In this document: piece after piece, positions 16,334-25,311 of the stretch
Layout of the letters: every line of letters begins with the position of its first letter
Position numbering within the stretch: the stretch's first letter is position 1
Assembly: GCF_013032445.1 (NCBI RefSeq)
Contig: NZ_WQCA01000023.1
Coordinates: 1-36,924, forward strand
DNA length: 36,924 bases
Direction: 5' to 3'
Origin: Ruegeria arenilitoris
GTDB lineage: Bacteria; Pseudomonadota; Alphaproteobacteria; Rhodobacterales; Rhodobacteraceae
Translations under genes and position numbers: made by a program
Notes under the pieces: model-generated
Told to the model about the DNA's origin: nothing
The model's database searches: none
What the model saw: only the letters and a program-made list of their open reading frames with translations

Positions 16334-17842
16334 ATGGACGTTCTTGGCGGATTTCTTGAAATCATTCAGCCCACGACCCTGCTGCTGATCATGGTAGGGA
16401 CAATCGTAGGTGTTCTGGTCGGCGCCCTTCCGGGATTGTCGAGCTCAATGGCAGTCGCGTTGCTGCTACCGTTTACCATCTATCTGGAGCCAATCCCTGC
16501 AATCGCAATGCTTGCTGCGCTTTACTGTGCCGGAACGTTCGGCGGAAGCATCACGGCGATCCTTATCAATGCCCCGGGCGCGCCACCTGCGGCTGCGACC
16601 GCGTTTGACGGGTACCCCCTGGCCAAGAATGGTGAGGCAGGTAAGGCGCTCGGGATGGCTGCTGTTGCAAGCGTCGCGGGCGGTATTTTCTCTCTGATCG
16701 TATTGATCCTGGCCGCGCCCGCACTGGCAACGATTGCCTATCGGTTTGGCCCGCCTGAGTATTTTGCCCTTACGGTTTTTGGCTTGTCGATGCTTGCGTC
16801 GATCAGCGGCAAATCTGCAGTCAAAAACTTGATCGGTGGCGCCTTTGGCGTTCTGCTTGCCACCGTTGGCGTTGACCTGACCACCGGTGTCGAGAGGTTC
16901 ACCTTCGGTGTGCCCCAGCTTTACGAAGGTATCAGCTTCATCCCCGTTCTAATTGGGTTGTTTGCCATGGCCGAACTGTTGGACCAAGCCGGGCAAAAAG
17001 ACACACCGCTGGAACGGTTCAGCATGTCTGCGCTGAAACTGCCGACAATCGATGACTTCAAGCGCGTGTGGAAGACCATCCTGCGCAGCTCCGGTCTGGG
17101 GACGTTTGTAGGCATTCTACCTGCTGAAGGCTCAACTGTTGCTGCGATGATGGGCTATAACGAGGCCAAGCGCTGGTCAAAAAACAAGGACAATTTCGGC
17201 AAGGGTGAGATCGAAGGTGTCGCCGGTCCCGAAGCTGCAAACAATGCGGCGACCGGAGGGGCGATGGTTCCGACACTGGCGCTGGGAATACCGGGCTCGG
17301 CGACGGCTGCCGTCATTCTGGGTGGCCTGCAGATCCACGGCTTGCGTCCCGGCCCATACCTGTTCGAGAACCAGCCCAACCTGCTTTATGCAATCTTCTT
17401 TGCCATGCTAATAGCGAACTTTGTGTTCCTTGGTTTCGGCCTGATTGGCGCTAAGCATTTCTCGCGCATTTCGCTGATCCCGCGCCAGTTTCTCTGGCCG
17501 ACAGTGTTTTGCCTCTGCGTGGTTGGTGCCTACGGTGTCGGACAGTCCATGAGCGACGTCTACATCATGCTGGTCGCCGGTTTGGTCGGGTACTTCCTGA
17601 ACCGAGCCGGGTTCTCACCGGCGCCGATCATCATGGGGCTCGTACCGGGGCATCTGGTCGAGAACTCTCTGGCCCAATCCATGATCTTGTTCGATCAGGA
17701 CATGAGTCAGTTCCTGACGCGCCCGATTGCGCTGTTCTTCTTCGCGCTGGCCATCCTCAGCATTGCGTCCTCGCCACTCAGCAACTGGCTGAAAGGTCGT
17801 CGTCGTGCGGACGCCCCCGTGTACAGAGACTTGAACGAGTGA
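16334..17842 (+). CDS. tctA: Tripartite tricarboxylate transporter large membrane subunit (TctA)
   Basis: A 502-residue inner-membrane protein with about 11-12 hydrophobic segments. TctA hallmarks are present: GALPGLSSSMAVALLLPFT near residue 30, CAGTFGGSITAILINAPGAP near 65, and GPEAANNAATGGAMVPTLAL near 300. These form the conserved intramembrane substrate and ion sites. A GGGAGGAAA ribosome site precedes the ATG. The stop codon TGA overlaps the GTG start of the next gene (GTGA), so the AbrB-family protein is coupled to it. Confidence 0.92.
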   Translation: MDVLGGFLEIIQPTTLLLIMVGTIVGVLVGALPGLSSSMAVALLLPFTIYLEPIPAIAMLAALYCAGTFGGSITAILINAPGAPPAAATAFDGYPLAKNGEAGKALGMAAVASVAGGIFSLIVLILAAPALATIAYRFGPPEYFALTVFGLSMLASISGKSAVKNLIGGAFGVLLATVGVDLTTGVERFTFGVPQLYEGISFIPVLIGLFAMAELLDQAGQKDTPLERFSMSALKLPTIDDFKRVWKTILRSSGLGTFVGILPAEGSTVAAMMGYNEAKRWSKNKDNFGKGEIEGVAGPEAANNAATGGAMVPTLALGIPGSATAAVILGGLQIHGLRPGPYLFENQPNLLYAIFFAMLIANFVFLGFGLIGAKHFSRISLIPRQFLWPTVFCLCVVGAYGVGQSMSDVYIMLVAGLVGYFLNRAGFSPAPIIMGLVPGHLVENSLAQSMILFDQDMSQFLTRPIALFFFALAILSIASSPLSNWLKGRRRADAPVYRDLNE

Positions 17843-18903
17843 CCCTCGGCGATCTCGGCATAACCCGGGGCTTTCTACTGGCTCTGTTGCCTGCCGCACT
17901 CGGGGGCAGCCTGTGGGAGGCACTTGGCCTCCCGCTCGGCTGGTTGATGGGTGCGGCAGTGGTGACCGGTTGCTTTGCGATGTGCAATGTCGAGGTCGTT
18001 GTTCCAAAACCGCTCTATAAGGTTTCGCTTGCGGCTTTGGGGGCTGGCGTCGGGCTGTCCATCACCCCGGATGTTGCAGCCACGCTGCTGGTCTGGGCGC
18101 CTGTGATGATCGTCGCCGGTTGCCTGGGTATTGCGGCCGCGGTGTTTGTGACACCCCTCCTTGCCCGCTTTGGACGGATGGAAAGCAGCACCGCGTTTTT
18201 CTCGCTGCTACCCGGTGGTGTCATCGAAATGGCGAACGTCGGTGAAAGCCACGGAGCGGACCGAACAGTTGTCGCCGCGTTGCATGCTGTGCGTGTGGCT
18301 TTGGTCGTCGGCCTGTTGCCATTGGCGCTTTACGCGTTCTTTCCTACATCCGGCGACCCTATCCAGGATGTGGTTCTGCTGAACTGGACCCATCTGGTCC
18401 TGGTCATCCTTGTTGGAGTTGCCGGTGGGTGGGCCGCTGCCCAATTGGGGTTACCTGCCGCTTGGCTGCTGGGTGCACTGATCGCTGTTGGACTGCTGTC
18501 ATCCTTGGGCTTTTCAAGCGGCCGCATGCCAGCTTTCCTGATGGCCGGTGTGCAGGTTCTGGTCGGTATCTCTCTGGGCGCCGGGTTCCGGCGGGATCGC
18601 CTGTCTTCCATTCCGGGGGCGCTTGGCGCAGGATTGCCTGTTCTTCTTGCGATCATGGTGGGAATGGCGGCTGTCGCTGCCTTGGCAAGTTTGATCATGC
18701 CCCTCAGCCTGCCAACTCTTGTTCTCTGTTTCTCCATAGGCGGTATGGCCGAAATGGTTCTGACCTCAAAGGTCTTGGGCCAGAACGTCGCACTTGTCGC
18801 CGCATTCCAGGCGGTTCGTGCCGTCTTGGTTAACGCCTGCGCCGGTGTTGTCTGGCGCAATCTTGTTTCCCAATCCGATACTTCCATCACCCCGAAAGGA
18901 TGA
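17839..18903 (+). CDS. AbrB-family (duplicated domain) membrane protein
   Basis: A 354-residue polytopic membrane protein of the family annotated as AbrB duplication or, historically and misleadingly, ammonia monooxygenase. It has two homologous halves: LGLPLGWLMGAAVVTGC near residue 30 and LGLPAAWLLGALIAVG near 210 are equivalent, as are PGGVIEMANVGESHGAD and IGGMAEMVLTSKVLGQN. The function of the family is not established; transport or regulation is suspected. The GTG start overlaps the tctA stop by three bases and its own stop is four bases before the preferred next ATG region, so it is an integral member of the tct operon. A longer reading in the same frame lies inside tctA and is rejected. 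Confidence 0.82.
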   Translation: MTLGDLGITRGFLLALLPAALGGSLWEALGLPLGWLMGAAVVTGCFAMCNVEVVVPKPLYKVSLAALGAGVGLSITPDVAATLLVWAPVMIVAGCLGIAAAVFVTPLLARFGRMESSTAFFSLLPGGVIEMANVGESHGADRTVVAALHAVRVALVVGLLPLALYAFFPTSGDPIQDVVLLNWTHLVLVILVGVAGGWAAAQLGLPAAWLLGALIAVGLLSSLGFSSGRMPAFLMAGVQVLVGISLGAGFRRDRLSSIPGALGAGLPVLLAIMVGMAAVAALASLIMPLSLPTLVLCFSIGGMAEMVLTSKVLGQNVALVAAFQAVRAVLVNACAGVVWRNLVSQSDTSITPKG

Positions 18904-18908
18904 GACCC

Positions 18909-20345
18909 ATGTCAGCTGTGCAGAACGCGTTTGCAGAAATGCCGCAGGACACAAACATCACGGCCGAAGCCGCAGAATTCGTCGAAACGGTACGTTTTGA
19001 AGACATCCCAGAAGAGGCTTTACGCATCGGTACGCGCTGTCTTGTGGATGGCGTTGGCCTCTATGTTGCGGGCTCCGAAGAACACACCATAGATATTCTT
19101 GTTGATGAGGCGTTGGACTACGGTGGGCGCGAGGATGCTCTGTTGTTGGGGCGCAACGCCAAGGTTCCGGCGCCAATGGCAGCGCGGGTATTGGGAACGG
19201 CAGGTCATGCCCATGATTGGGATGACAGTCAGGTCAGCGTCGATCCGGCTCATATTTATGGACTGCTGACGCACCCAACCATTCCACCTTTGACAGCAGC
19301 AATCGTCATGTCTCAGAAGCTAGGCAACGTGTCTGGCAAGGACTTCATGTTGGCGTTTTTGACTGGTTTCGAAGTGGAGTGCAAAATCTCGGAATGGATG
19401 CTGCCACAACATTACATGCAAGGCATGCACTCCAGCGGCACGGTCGGCCATTTCGGAGCATATGCGACTGCCGCGAAGCTTTTGGGTCTTGAAGGCGACG
19501 CCTTGCGCCATGGGTTCGGAATTGCTGCCAGCTTTGCCGCAGGTATTCGCTGCAATTTCGGCACCATGACCAAACCCTTGCACGTGGGACGCGCCGCCGA
19601 GAACGGGATCACGGCGGCACTGTTGGCCGCCCGCGGCTATACTGCCGATCCGCAAGCTCTGGATGGTCCGTGGGGTTTCATGGCCGTGCAGGGTGGCGGC
19701 GCAAGCCCAGAGAAAATCTCGCAGGGTTTTGGCAGAACCTGGACCATCGTTGAACCCGGCGTATCGATTAAACCCTATCCGTGCGGAGTGCTGACACACC
19801 CCACGATTGATCTGATGCTGCGCCTTGTCACGGACGCGGATATCAAACCCGAAGATATCGAAACGGTAACTGTCTACGCAGGCACCAATATTCTCAAACC
19901 CATCCGCTACCCGATCGCGTCTAACCACTTGCAGGCGAAATTCTCATTGCCGGCTGCGCTGTCGATGATCGCTCTGGCCCGCAAAGCGGGTAAAGTCGAG
20001 TTCTCGGACGCATTCGTCGGATCAGATCCGATGCGAGAGATGCAGCGTCGGGTTCGGACCGAGTTGGATCCTGAGATCGAAGCGCAAGGGTTCGACAAAA
20101 TGCGGTCCCGTATCACAATCCGACTGAAAGACGGACGTGAGATTGCCGGCTGGGCGGACGAACGCTATCGCGGCGGACCGGAAAACCCGCTGTCCGACGC
20201 CGAAGTCGAAGCCAAAGCACGGTCCTGTTGCGATGGCGTTCTTACAGACGCCGAACAAGATAGTTTGTTGCAAGCGGCCTGGAACGTCCTCAATTTGGAA
20301 GATGCCGGCGAAACCTTAGCCGCTGCAATAACCTCCGAAGGGTGA
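18909..20345 (+). CDS. MmgE/PrpD-family protein (2-methylcitrate dehydratase-like)
   Basis: A 478-residue cytoplasmic protein of the MmgE/PrpD family, whose characterised members dehydrate 2-methylcitrate or related polycarboxylates, isomerise, or (in the same fold) act on itaconate-type acids. Typical segments are GHAHDWDDSQ near residue 100, ALLTAFVAG-like LAFLTGFEVECKIS, and SIKPYPCGVLTHPTIDL near 290, with the N-terminal helical domain and C-terminal dimer domain of normal length. An ATG at 18900 overlaps the previous stop, but the AAAGGA lies right for ATG 18909. As the last gene of the tct operon it probably handles the imported polycarboxylate. The reaction cannot be assigned from sequence. 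Confidence 0.87.
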   Translation: MSAVQNAFAEMPQDTNITAEAAEFVETVRFEDIPEEALRIGTRCLVDGVGLYVAGSEEHTIDILVDEALDYGGREDALLLGRNAKVPAPMAARVLGTAGHAHDWDDSQVSVDPAHIYGLLTHPTIPPLTAAIVMSQKLGNVSGKDFMLAFLTGFEVECKISEWMLPQHYMQGMHSSGTVGHFGAYATAAKLLGLEGDALRHGFGIAASFAAGIRCNFGTMTKPLHVGRAAENGITAALLAARGYTADPQALDGPWGFMAVQGGGASPEKISQGFGRTWTIVEPGVSIKPYPCGVLTHPTIDLMLRLVTDADIKPEDIETVTVYAGTNILKPIRYPIASNHLQAKFSLPAALSMIALARKAGKVEFSDAFVGSDPMREMQRRVRTELDPEIEAQGFDKMRSRITIRLKDGREIAGWADERYRGGPENPLSDAEVEAKARSCCDGVLTDAEQDSLLQAAWNVLNLEDAGETLAAAITSEG

Positions 20346-20906
20346 TCAAGCGCCCGGGACTCGCAACGACTCGTAGGATACCATCACGTGCTTGGCGTAA
20401 GCCGGGCGCGTGCACAACCGGTTGTAGTAGGCGCGCAAGGCCGGTAAGCCCGATCTATCGAACGGGACTGTAAAGTAGCGAAATAGTTGCGTGCCAAAAG
20501 AGATGTCGGCAAGGGACATCTCAGGACCCGCCAACCATCCGTGGCGTTTGATCTGCCCCGATGACATGACATCGGCCACCTTCATCTGCACCAGATCGCC
20601 GCTGCGGAGCTTACTGTCGATTGACGTGTTGAAGAGTGCAAGATCGCGATGGTTTTTTGCAAGCTCGAGGCGCACTAGGATCGCCCAGACATGTTTTGCT
20701 TTCGGAGGGCGTTTTGACCTACGATACACCCTTTGTTCCAGACTGGGTGAAGTACGCGAATGGCAGGTAAGTTCGGTGTTTTCAGGGTTGATCCTACAAT
20801 CCACCATGCCCGCCCATAACGACAACCCGACGTTGACGAGAGAAGATATCACAGGATGCTGCATGCTGCTCGAATGACAGTGAAGCGCAGAAAGCAGGCT
20901 TTGCAA
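20346..20906 (-). pseudogene. Glutathione S-transferase, C-terminal remnant
   Basis: The last 85 or so residues resemble the helical C-terminal domain of GSTs: HGWLAGPEMSLADISFGTQL, then GLPALRAYYNRLCTRPAY and KHVMVSYESLR at the end. The preceding part, including VWAILVRLELAKNHRDLALF, fits the beginning of that domain weakly. The N-terminal thioredoxin-fold half with the glutathione site is not recognisable, and the first 70 residues look like random translation. I read it as a decayed, N-terminally deleted GST gene. It converges on the MmgE/PrpD gene with abutting stops. Confidence 0.55.
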
Positions 20907-21137
20907 AGTCTAGTTAACGGCACATTCCGGTCGTCTAGGCTACGAGCGGTCAATTGTGAGTACCGCAGAGAACAGCGGCTCGGAGCCCAAACCGGAAAAT
21001 TCACTCTAGCCCGAGGTGGTTTTTGGCTTTCAATTGAGCAGCTTCGCAAAAGTGCTAAACACTCTCGATTTTGGAAATCAAGCTTTCGCAAATAGGATGC
21101 GTCCAGTTCATTAAACAACTTGAATTGGAATATTGGC

Positions 21138-22829
21138 ATGGCAACTGAGCGCTGGACCGTCGGATCATATTTGGCAAAAAGACTGCAAGAAGCTGGAATT
21201 AGGGACTATTTTGTGGTTCCCGGTGACTACAATTTGGTTCTGCTGGATGAGTTGCTTAGCAATAGGGATCTGCAAATGATCAGTTGCTGCAACGAGCTTA
21301 ATGCCGGCTATGCAGCAGACGGATATGCCCGCGCCACAGGAGGTCCGTCAGCGGCTGTCGTAACCTACTCGGTCGGAGGCTTGAGCCTGTTGAATGCCGT
21401 GGCAGGTGCTTATGCCGAGGACCTTCCAATGATCGCGATTTCCGGGGGGCCGAACACAAACTCTGAGGCCGAATGGGAATACCTGCATCATACACTTGGC
21501 GAGGTCGACTATGACTACCAGCGCGAAATGTTTGCTCGTGTCACCGCTGAGGCCGTGACGATCCATCACCCTTCGCTTGCACCTGTTGCAATTGACAGGG
21601 CGATAGACACCGCAATGCTTCGGCGCAAACCTGTTTACATCGAAATCGCCTCGAACATAGCAGGTGCGCCCACATCTGCCCCAGTGCCACGCAGTTTTGC
21701 CAGACAGCCCAATAGTGATCCAAACACACTGGCGACTGCGGTTGCACAAGTATCTGAGTTTCTGAATGCGGCGGAACGGCCAGTGCTTGTTGCAGGAAGC
21801 AAGGTGCGGGCTGGTCAGGCAGAGCGCTCTTTGCGCGGTCTTGCCGCCACCAGCGACTACGCGCAGGCTTCGATGCCAAATGCCAAGAGCTTCTTTACCG
21901 AAGCAAACCCGAATTTCATGGGAATCTACTGGGGGCCTGTCAGCACGCCGGGCTGCGGGGAAATTGTCGATGCAGCAGATGGTTTGCTGTTTGTTGGTCC
22001 TGTTTTTACCGACTACACAACAACAGGTCACCAACTTGGCTTTGATCCTGGCAAAGCGGTAATGGTGCATCCGACGTCCATTCAGTTAGGCGAAACTCAT
22101 TTCAGCAATGTCCGAATGGATGAGTTTTTGGATGCACTGGCTGACAAGCTGACGCCTAACAATGGTGCCATAACGGCTTTCGAACGTGTCAGAACTGAGC
22201 CAAGCACATCAGAACCCAATGCAGCCGACACTCCGGTGACCGTTCGCCAACTCTTTGCACGTGTTCAGAAGATGCTGGATGAGGACAGTACGCTACTCGT
22301 AGAGACGGGGGATTCCTGGTTCAATGGAATGGAGACTAACCTACCCGAGGGCACGCGGTTTGAGATTCAAATGCAATATGGATCGATTGGTTGGTCCGTC
22401 GGCGCGTCGTTGGGATATGCTTTAGGGAACAAAGAGCGCCGATTGATCTCGTGCATTGGAGACGGTTCGTTCCAACTAACCGCCCAGGAGATATCGACCA
22501 TGATCCGATACGACGCGAAGCCGATTATATTCCTCATCAACAACGGCGGCTACACAATCGAAGTTGAGATCCACGACGGCCCCTACAACACCATCAAGAA
22601 TTGGGACTACGCTGGCTTGATCGACGTGTTCAGCGCTGGGGAGGGTAAAGCTTGGGGATGCAAGGTCACAACTGAAGGCGAGTTGGACAATGCCATTAAC
22701 ACGGCCATTGATCACAATGGTCTTTGCCTGATCGAAGTTCAGATCGACCGGGACGATTGCAATGTCAATCTTCTGCGATGGGGCAATCAGGTCGCGCGAA
22801 ATAATGGCCGACCCAATCGGTGCAGATAG
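21138..22829 (+). CDS. pdc: Pyruvate decarboxylase (thiamine diphosphate-dependent)
   Basis: A 563-residue enzyme of the pyruvate/indolepyruvate decarboxylase family, converting a 2-oxo acid to aldehyde and CO2. Residues equivalent to the Zymomonas mobilis PDC active site are all present: Asp30 (VPGDYNLVLLDELL), Glu53 (CCNELNAGYAADGYARA), His117-His118 (LHHTLG) and Glu475 (YTIEVEIHDGPYN). The ThDP motif begins GDGSFQLTAQE at Gly441 and ends INN. The FLINNGGYTIEV...HDGPYNTIKNWDY stretch is nearly Zymomonas-like, favouring true PDC over indolepyruvate decarboxylase. ATG 21138 is preferred over a TTG 18 bases upstream; the ribosome site is weak. It stands alone, with no alcohol or aldehyde dehydrogenase next to it. 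Surrounding sequence looks more AT-rich than the tct operon, suggesting transfer. Confidence 0.88.
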   Translation: MATERWTVGSYLAKRLQEAGIRDYFVVPGDYNLVLLDELLSNRDLQMISCCNELNAGYAADGYARATGGPSAAVVTYSVGGLSLLNAVAGAYAEDLPMIAISGGPNTNSEAEWEYLHHTLGEVDYDYQREMFARVTAEAVTIHHPSLAPVAIDRAIDTAMLRRKPVYIEIASNIAGAPTSAPVPRSFARQPNSDPNTLATAVAQVSEFLNAAERPVLVAGSKVRAGQAERSLRGLAATSDYAQASMPNAKSFFTEANPNFMGIYWGPVSTPGCGEIVDAADGLLFVGPVFTDYTTTGHQLGFDPGKAVMVHPTSIQLGETHFSNVRMDEFLDALADKLTPNNGAITAFERVRTEPSTSEPNAADTPVTVRQLFARVQKMLDEDSTLLVETGDSWFNGMETNLPEGTRFEIQMQYGSIGWSVGASLGYALGNKERRLISCIGDGSFQLTAQEISTMIRYDAKPIIFLINNGGYTIEVEIHDGPYNTIKNWDYAGLIDVFSAGEGKAWGCKVTTEGELDNAINTAIDHNGLCLIEVQIDRDDCNVNLLRWGNQVARNNGRPNRCR

Positions 22830-22910
22830 GGCATTCCTAAGAAAACAACTGAACCATGAATTGATTAAATTCGAAAGCCGCGACACTTCCGCAAAACGAG
22901 GGTAACTGAC

Positions 22911-23765
22911 ATGTTGAATGGTGCAATGCTCGTGTGGTTTCTGTTAACGGGTGCCAGCGTGGGCTTTGTCATCTGGGACTCGATTAGCAATGGAGTGACA
23001 AGTTGGGTTCAGCGGGTAGCGTGGATTCTTGTGACGCTCTACACTGGTCCGATTGGCTTGTTTTTCTACCTGCTTGCGTGTCGTCGTCCTTTTCCGGGAG
23101 GCCACGACCAATATACTCGGGCTACTTGGAAACAAGGTATTAACAGCGAGATGCATTGCGTTGCAGGTGATGCTACGGGCATCATTTTTGCCGCCATTCT
23201 GGTCCATTTTCTGAGCCTTTCCAATGGATGGGACATCGTTGTCGAGTACATCTTCGGCTTCGTGTCTGGTTTGTTCATCTTTCAGGCGTTGATGATGATG
23301 CCGATGTTCGGAAGTTATAGACAGGCCGTTCGAAAGACGTTTTTTGCGGAAACAGTTTCAATGAACATGGTTATGACAGGAATGATCCCGACAATGGTCC
23401 TGCTTGCGGTGGCGTGGCCGGGATCCGAAGACCCACTTGCTCCACAATTCTGGTTCCGCATGAGTCTTGCAACCGTTGTTGGAGCGGTGATCGCATTTCC
23501 AATAAACAGATGGTTGGTGGCGAACCACCTGAAGCACGGCTGCATGACGCTACCCGGTGCTGATGGCCCAGCCCCAGCGCTTGGGCATGTATCGCCGGAG
23601 CATAATGAAATAGCAGGTCACAGCGGGCACCAAGCGGTGGGGCATCATCATATGGAAATGAAAAGCCTACCAGTTGGAAACGCTGCGGCGTGGATTATTT
23701 CGACTTACGCCCTGCTTATCGCAGCACTGTGGCTGACATCAAAATTCGTGTTGATCAGATTCTGA
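22911..23765 (+). CDS. DUF4396-family membrane protein with a His-rich loop
   Basis: A 284-residue inner-membrane protein with about seven to eight hydrophobic segments. WKQGINSEMHCVAGDATGII and MMMPMFGSYRQAVRKTFFAE match the DUF4396 type, which carries conserved Met, His and Cys in and near membrane segments. A hydrophilic loop near residues 220-250 is rich in His (GHSGHQAVGHHHMEMK), suggesting metal binding. The family has no proven function but often occurs beside copper-resistance genes, as here. It is 81 bases downstream of pdc on the same strand; whether they share a transcript is unclear. Confidence 0.75.
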   Translation: MLNGAMLVWFLLTGASVGFVIWDSISNGVTSWVQRVAWILVTLYTGPIGLFFYLLACRRPFPGGHDQYTRATWKQGINSEMHCVAGDATGIIFAAILVHFLSLSNGWDIVVEYIFGFVSGLFIFQALMMMPMFGSYRQAVRKTFFAETVSMNMVMTGMIPTMVLLAVAWPGSEDPLAPQFWFRMSLATVVGAVIAFPINRWLVANHLKHGCMTLPGADGPAPALGHVSPEHNEIAGHSGHQAVGHHHMEMKSLPVGNAAAWIISTYALLIAALWLTSKFVLIRF

Positions 23766-23938
23766 GTAACCCGTGTGCGAAGTGGAACGGCCCTTAGAAA
23801 TTCCTACGTGTCACCTGCCTCGCTAAGATCGCAGCATTCTTCATAGTTGGTAGATGCTCGCTCGCCAAAACCTAAATAAACGATGACCTTTCTTGCATCT
23901 CAGAGACTGAAAATCTCGGTTGTGATTGTCCGCTTAGG

Positions 23939-23969
23939 GCTGCCTCCAATCATCTACACAGGAGGCAGC
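23939..23969. promoter_or_regulatory. 9-bp inverted repeat in the gap before the copper cluster
   Basis: GCTGCCTCC and GGAGGCAGC are separated by 13 bases, about 90 bases before the small secreted protein gene. It could be an operator for a metal regulator or an mRNA hairpin. It does not match the CueR-type operator as I know it. The rest of this 294-base gap (23766-24059) shows no gene. Confidence 0.45.
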
Positions 23970-24059
23970 GAAGGTCGACTACGAGCCCAAATCTACCAAT
24001 GCTGCACGATGCATCAATGTCGGCTTTCATTGTATTGAGACCTAGGATAGGTTCCCAGT

Positions 24060-24428
24060 GTGAAGATCGCTCGAAGCATAACTGCAACACTTCTTGTTGT
24101 TTTGTTGGGCCTGATGACAGGACTCGGCGACCGCGCGCACGCGATGCTGGAGAATTGCAATGGTGGGCCTTGCGTGTACCACCTTCATACGTCTGTAGTA
24201 GAACACAACGCTGACCATGCTTCAGTCACGCTAAGCGAAGGCTCCCAGCATGATCCAGGAAGTGCAACGAACGGAGGATGCAATCCGTTCCTGTGTAATG
24301 TTCTTGCACTCAAGATGCAGAATTCCGCAACAAACCCCGACCAATCTGACACGGTATTGGCATGGCAGGTTACAAACCTTTCGGCGCTAAATGAACCGGA
24401 CAACCCGGACAGGCCACCTAACGCTTAA
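24060..24428 (+). CDS. Small secreted cysteine-containing protein of unknown function
   Basis: A 122-residue protein starting at GTG. A clear signal peptide (about residues 1-28, ending GDRAHA) supports this start. The mature part has two cysteine pairs, CNGGPC and CNPFLC, plus His residues in YHLHTSVVEHNADH. The pairs could form disulfides or bind a metal in the periplasm. I do not recognise a named family. It is the first gene of the putative copper operon, 96 bases before the cytochrome c gene. Confidence 0.6.
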   Translation: MKIARSITATLLVVLLGLMTGLGDRAHAMLENCNGGPCVYHLHTSVVEHNADHASVTLSEGSQHDPGSATNGGCNPFLCNVLALKMQNSATNPDQSDTVLAWQVTNLSALNEPDNPDRPPNA

Positions 24429-24524
24429 AACAGATTTCCGACGCTATTCACGGTAGTGAACACGTTCCGGTGTGCTGCGAATTATTTGCGGCACCACCCT
24501 GTTGCATAAGGTTAGGACCAGTAA

Positions 24525-24956
24525 ATGAACCGAAAACATCTCTTGATCAGCGCGTGCGCCGTGGCAGCCGTCGCTGCCTACATCACTCTACACCCCGCCC
24601 CAGTTGAGGAAGTTGCGCAGTCGGCACCTACTGAGGGTGACGCGATGGTGGCAATTCAGATGCCGCCTATCAAAGGGAATGCGGCCATCGGGCAGCGTAT
24701 TTTTGAAAACGCATGCGCCGCGTGCCACGGCAGCAACGCGGTCGGCGTAGAAGGCGCAGGGCCGCCGCTGATCCATATTATTTACGAACCCAGCCATCAC
24801 GCGGATGCGTCCTTTCAACGCGCGGTCGCAATGGGCGTCAGAAGTCATCACTGGCAATTTGGCGACATGCCACCAGTTGAAGGCCTGACCCGTGGCGACG
24901 TGGCTATGGTCATCGACTACATCCGCGAAATCCAGCGCGCCAATGGAATAAACTGA
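24525..24956 (+). CDS. Membrane-anchored or secreted c-type cytochrome
   Basis: A 143-residue monohaem cytochrome c. An N-terminal hydrophobic segment (about residues 5-22) acts as signal or anchor. The haem site CAACH lies near residue 64 in IFENACAACHGSNAVG, and the axial Met is probably in FGDMPPVEGL. The ending GDVAMVIDYIREIQ is typical of class I cytochromes. It lies 11 bases before copC. A role in carrying electrons to or from the multicopper oxidase at the periplasmic face is inferred from context. Confidence 0.85.
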   Translation: MNRKHLLISACAVAAVAAYITLHPAPVEEVAQSAPTEGDAMVAIQMPPIKGNAAIGQRIFENACAACHGSNAVGVEGAGPPLIHIIYEPSHHADASFQRAVAMGVRSHHWQFGDMPPVEGLTRGDVAMVIDYIREIQRANGIN

Positions 24957-24967
24957 GGAACCATCTA

Positions 24968-25309
24968 ATGAAAATGCTCACCATAGTTGCATTGATTTCC
25001 ACGCTTGCCACAAGCGCTTTTGCTCATTCGAGCGTGGACACAACCACACCCGAAAACGGCGCGACAGTTGACGAAGTACCCTCTGAAATCAGCTTTAAAT
25101 TCACGGATGATATTCGCCTGACAAAAGTTAGCATGATCCATCAGGAGGCTCATACCGTCACGCTGGACCTTGGAGGCCAGACTAGCTTTGGCCGCGTATT
25201 CGCCCTCCCGTTTCATAGCATGGGCGAAGGCACCTATCGCATTGAATGGCGGGGCTTGGGTGCGGACGGACACGCCATGCAGGGCGAGTTCACATTCACA
25301 GTGGACTGA
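24968..25309 (+). CDS. copC: Periplasmic copper-binding protein CopC
   Basis: A 113-residue protein with a signal peptide ending SAFA, so that His20 becomes residue 1 of the mature protein, the known Cu(II) ligand position of CopC. The mature HSSVDTTTPENGATV and the closing DGHAMQGEFTFTVD are hallmark CopC sequences. The Met-rich Cu(I) loop seen in Pseudomonas CopC is not evident, so this is probably a Cu(II)-only form. It has only a two-base gap to copD, and the pair is thought to bring copper across or to the inner membrane. Confidence 0.9.
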   Translation: MKMLTIVALISTLATSAFAHSSVDTTTPENGATVDEVPSEISFKFTDDIRLTKVSMIHQEAHTVTLDLGGQTSFGRVFALPFHSMGEGTYRIEWRGLGADGHAMQGEFTFTVD

Positions 25310-25311
25310 GC

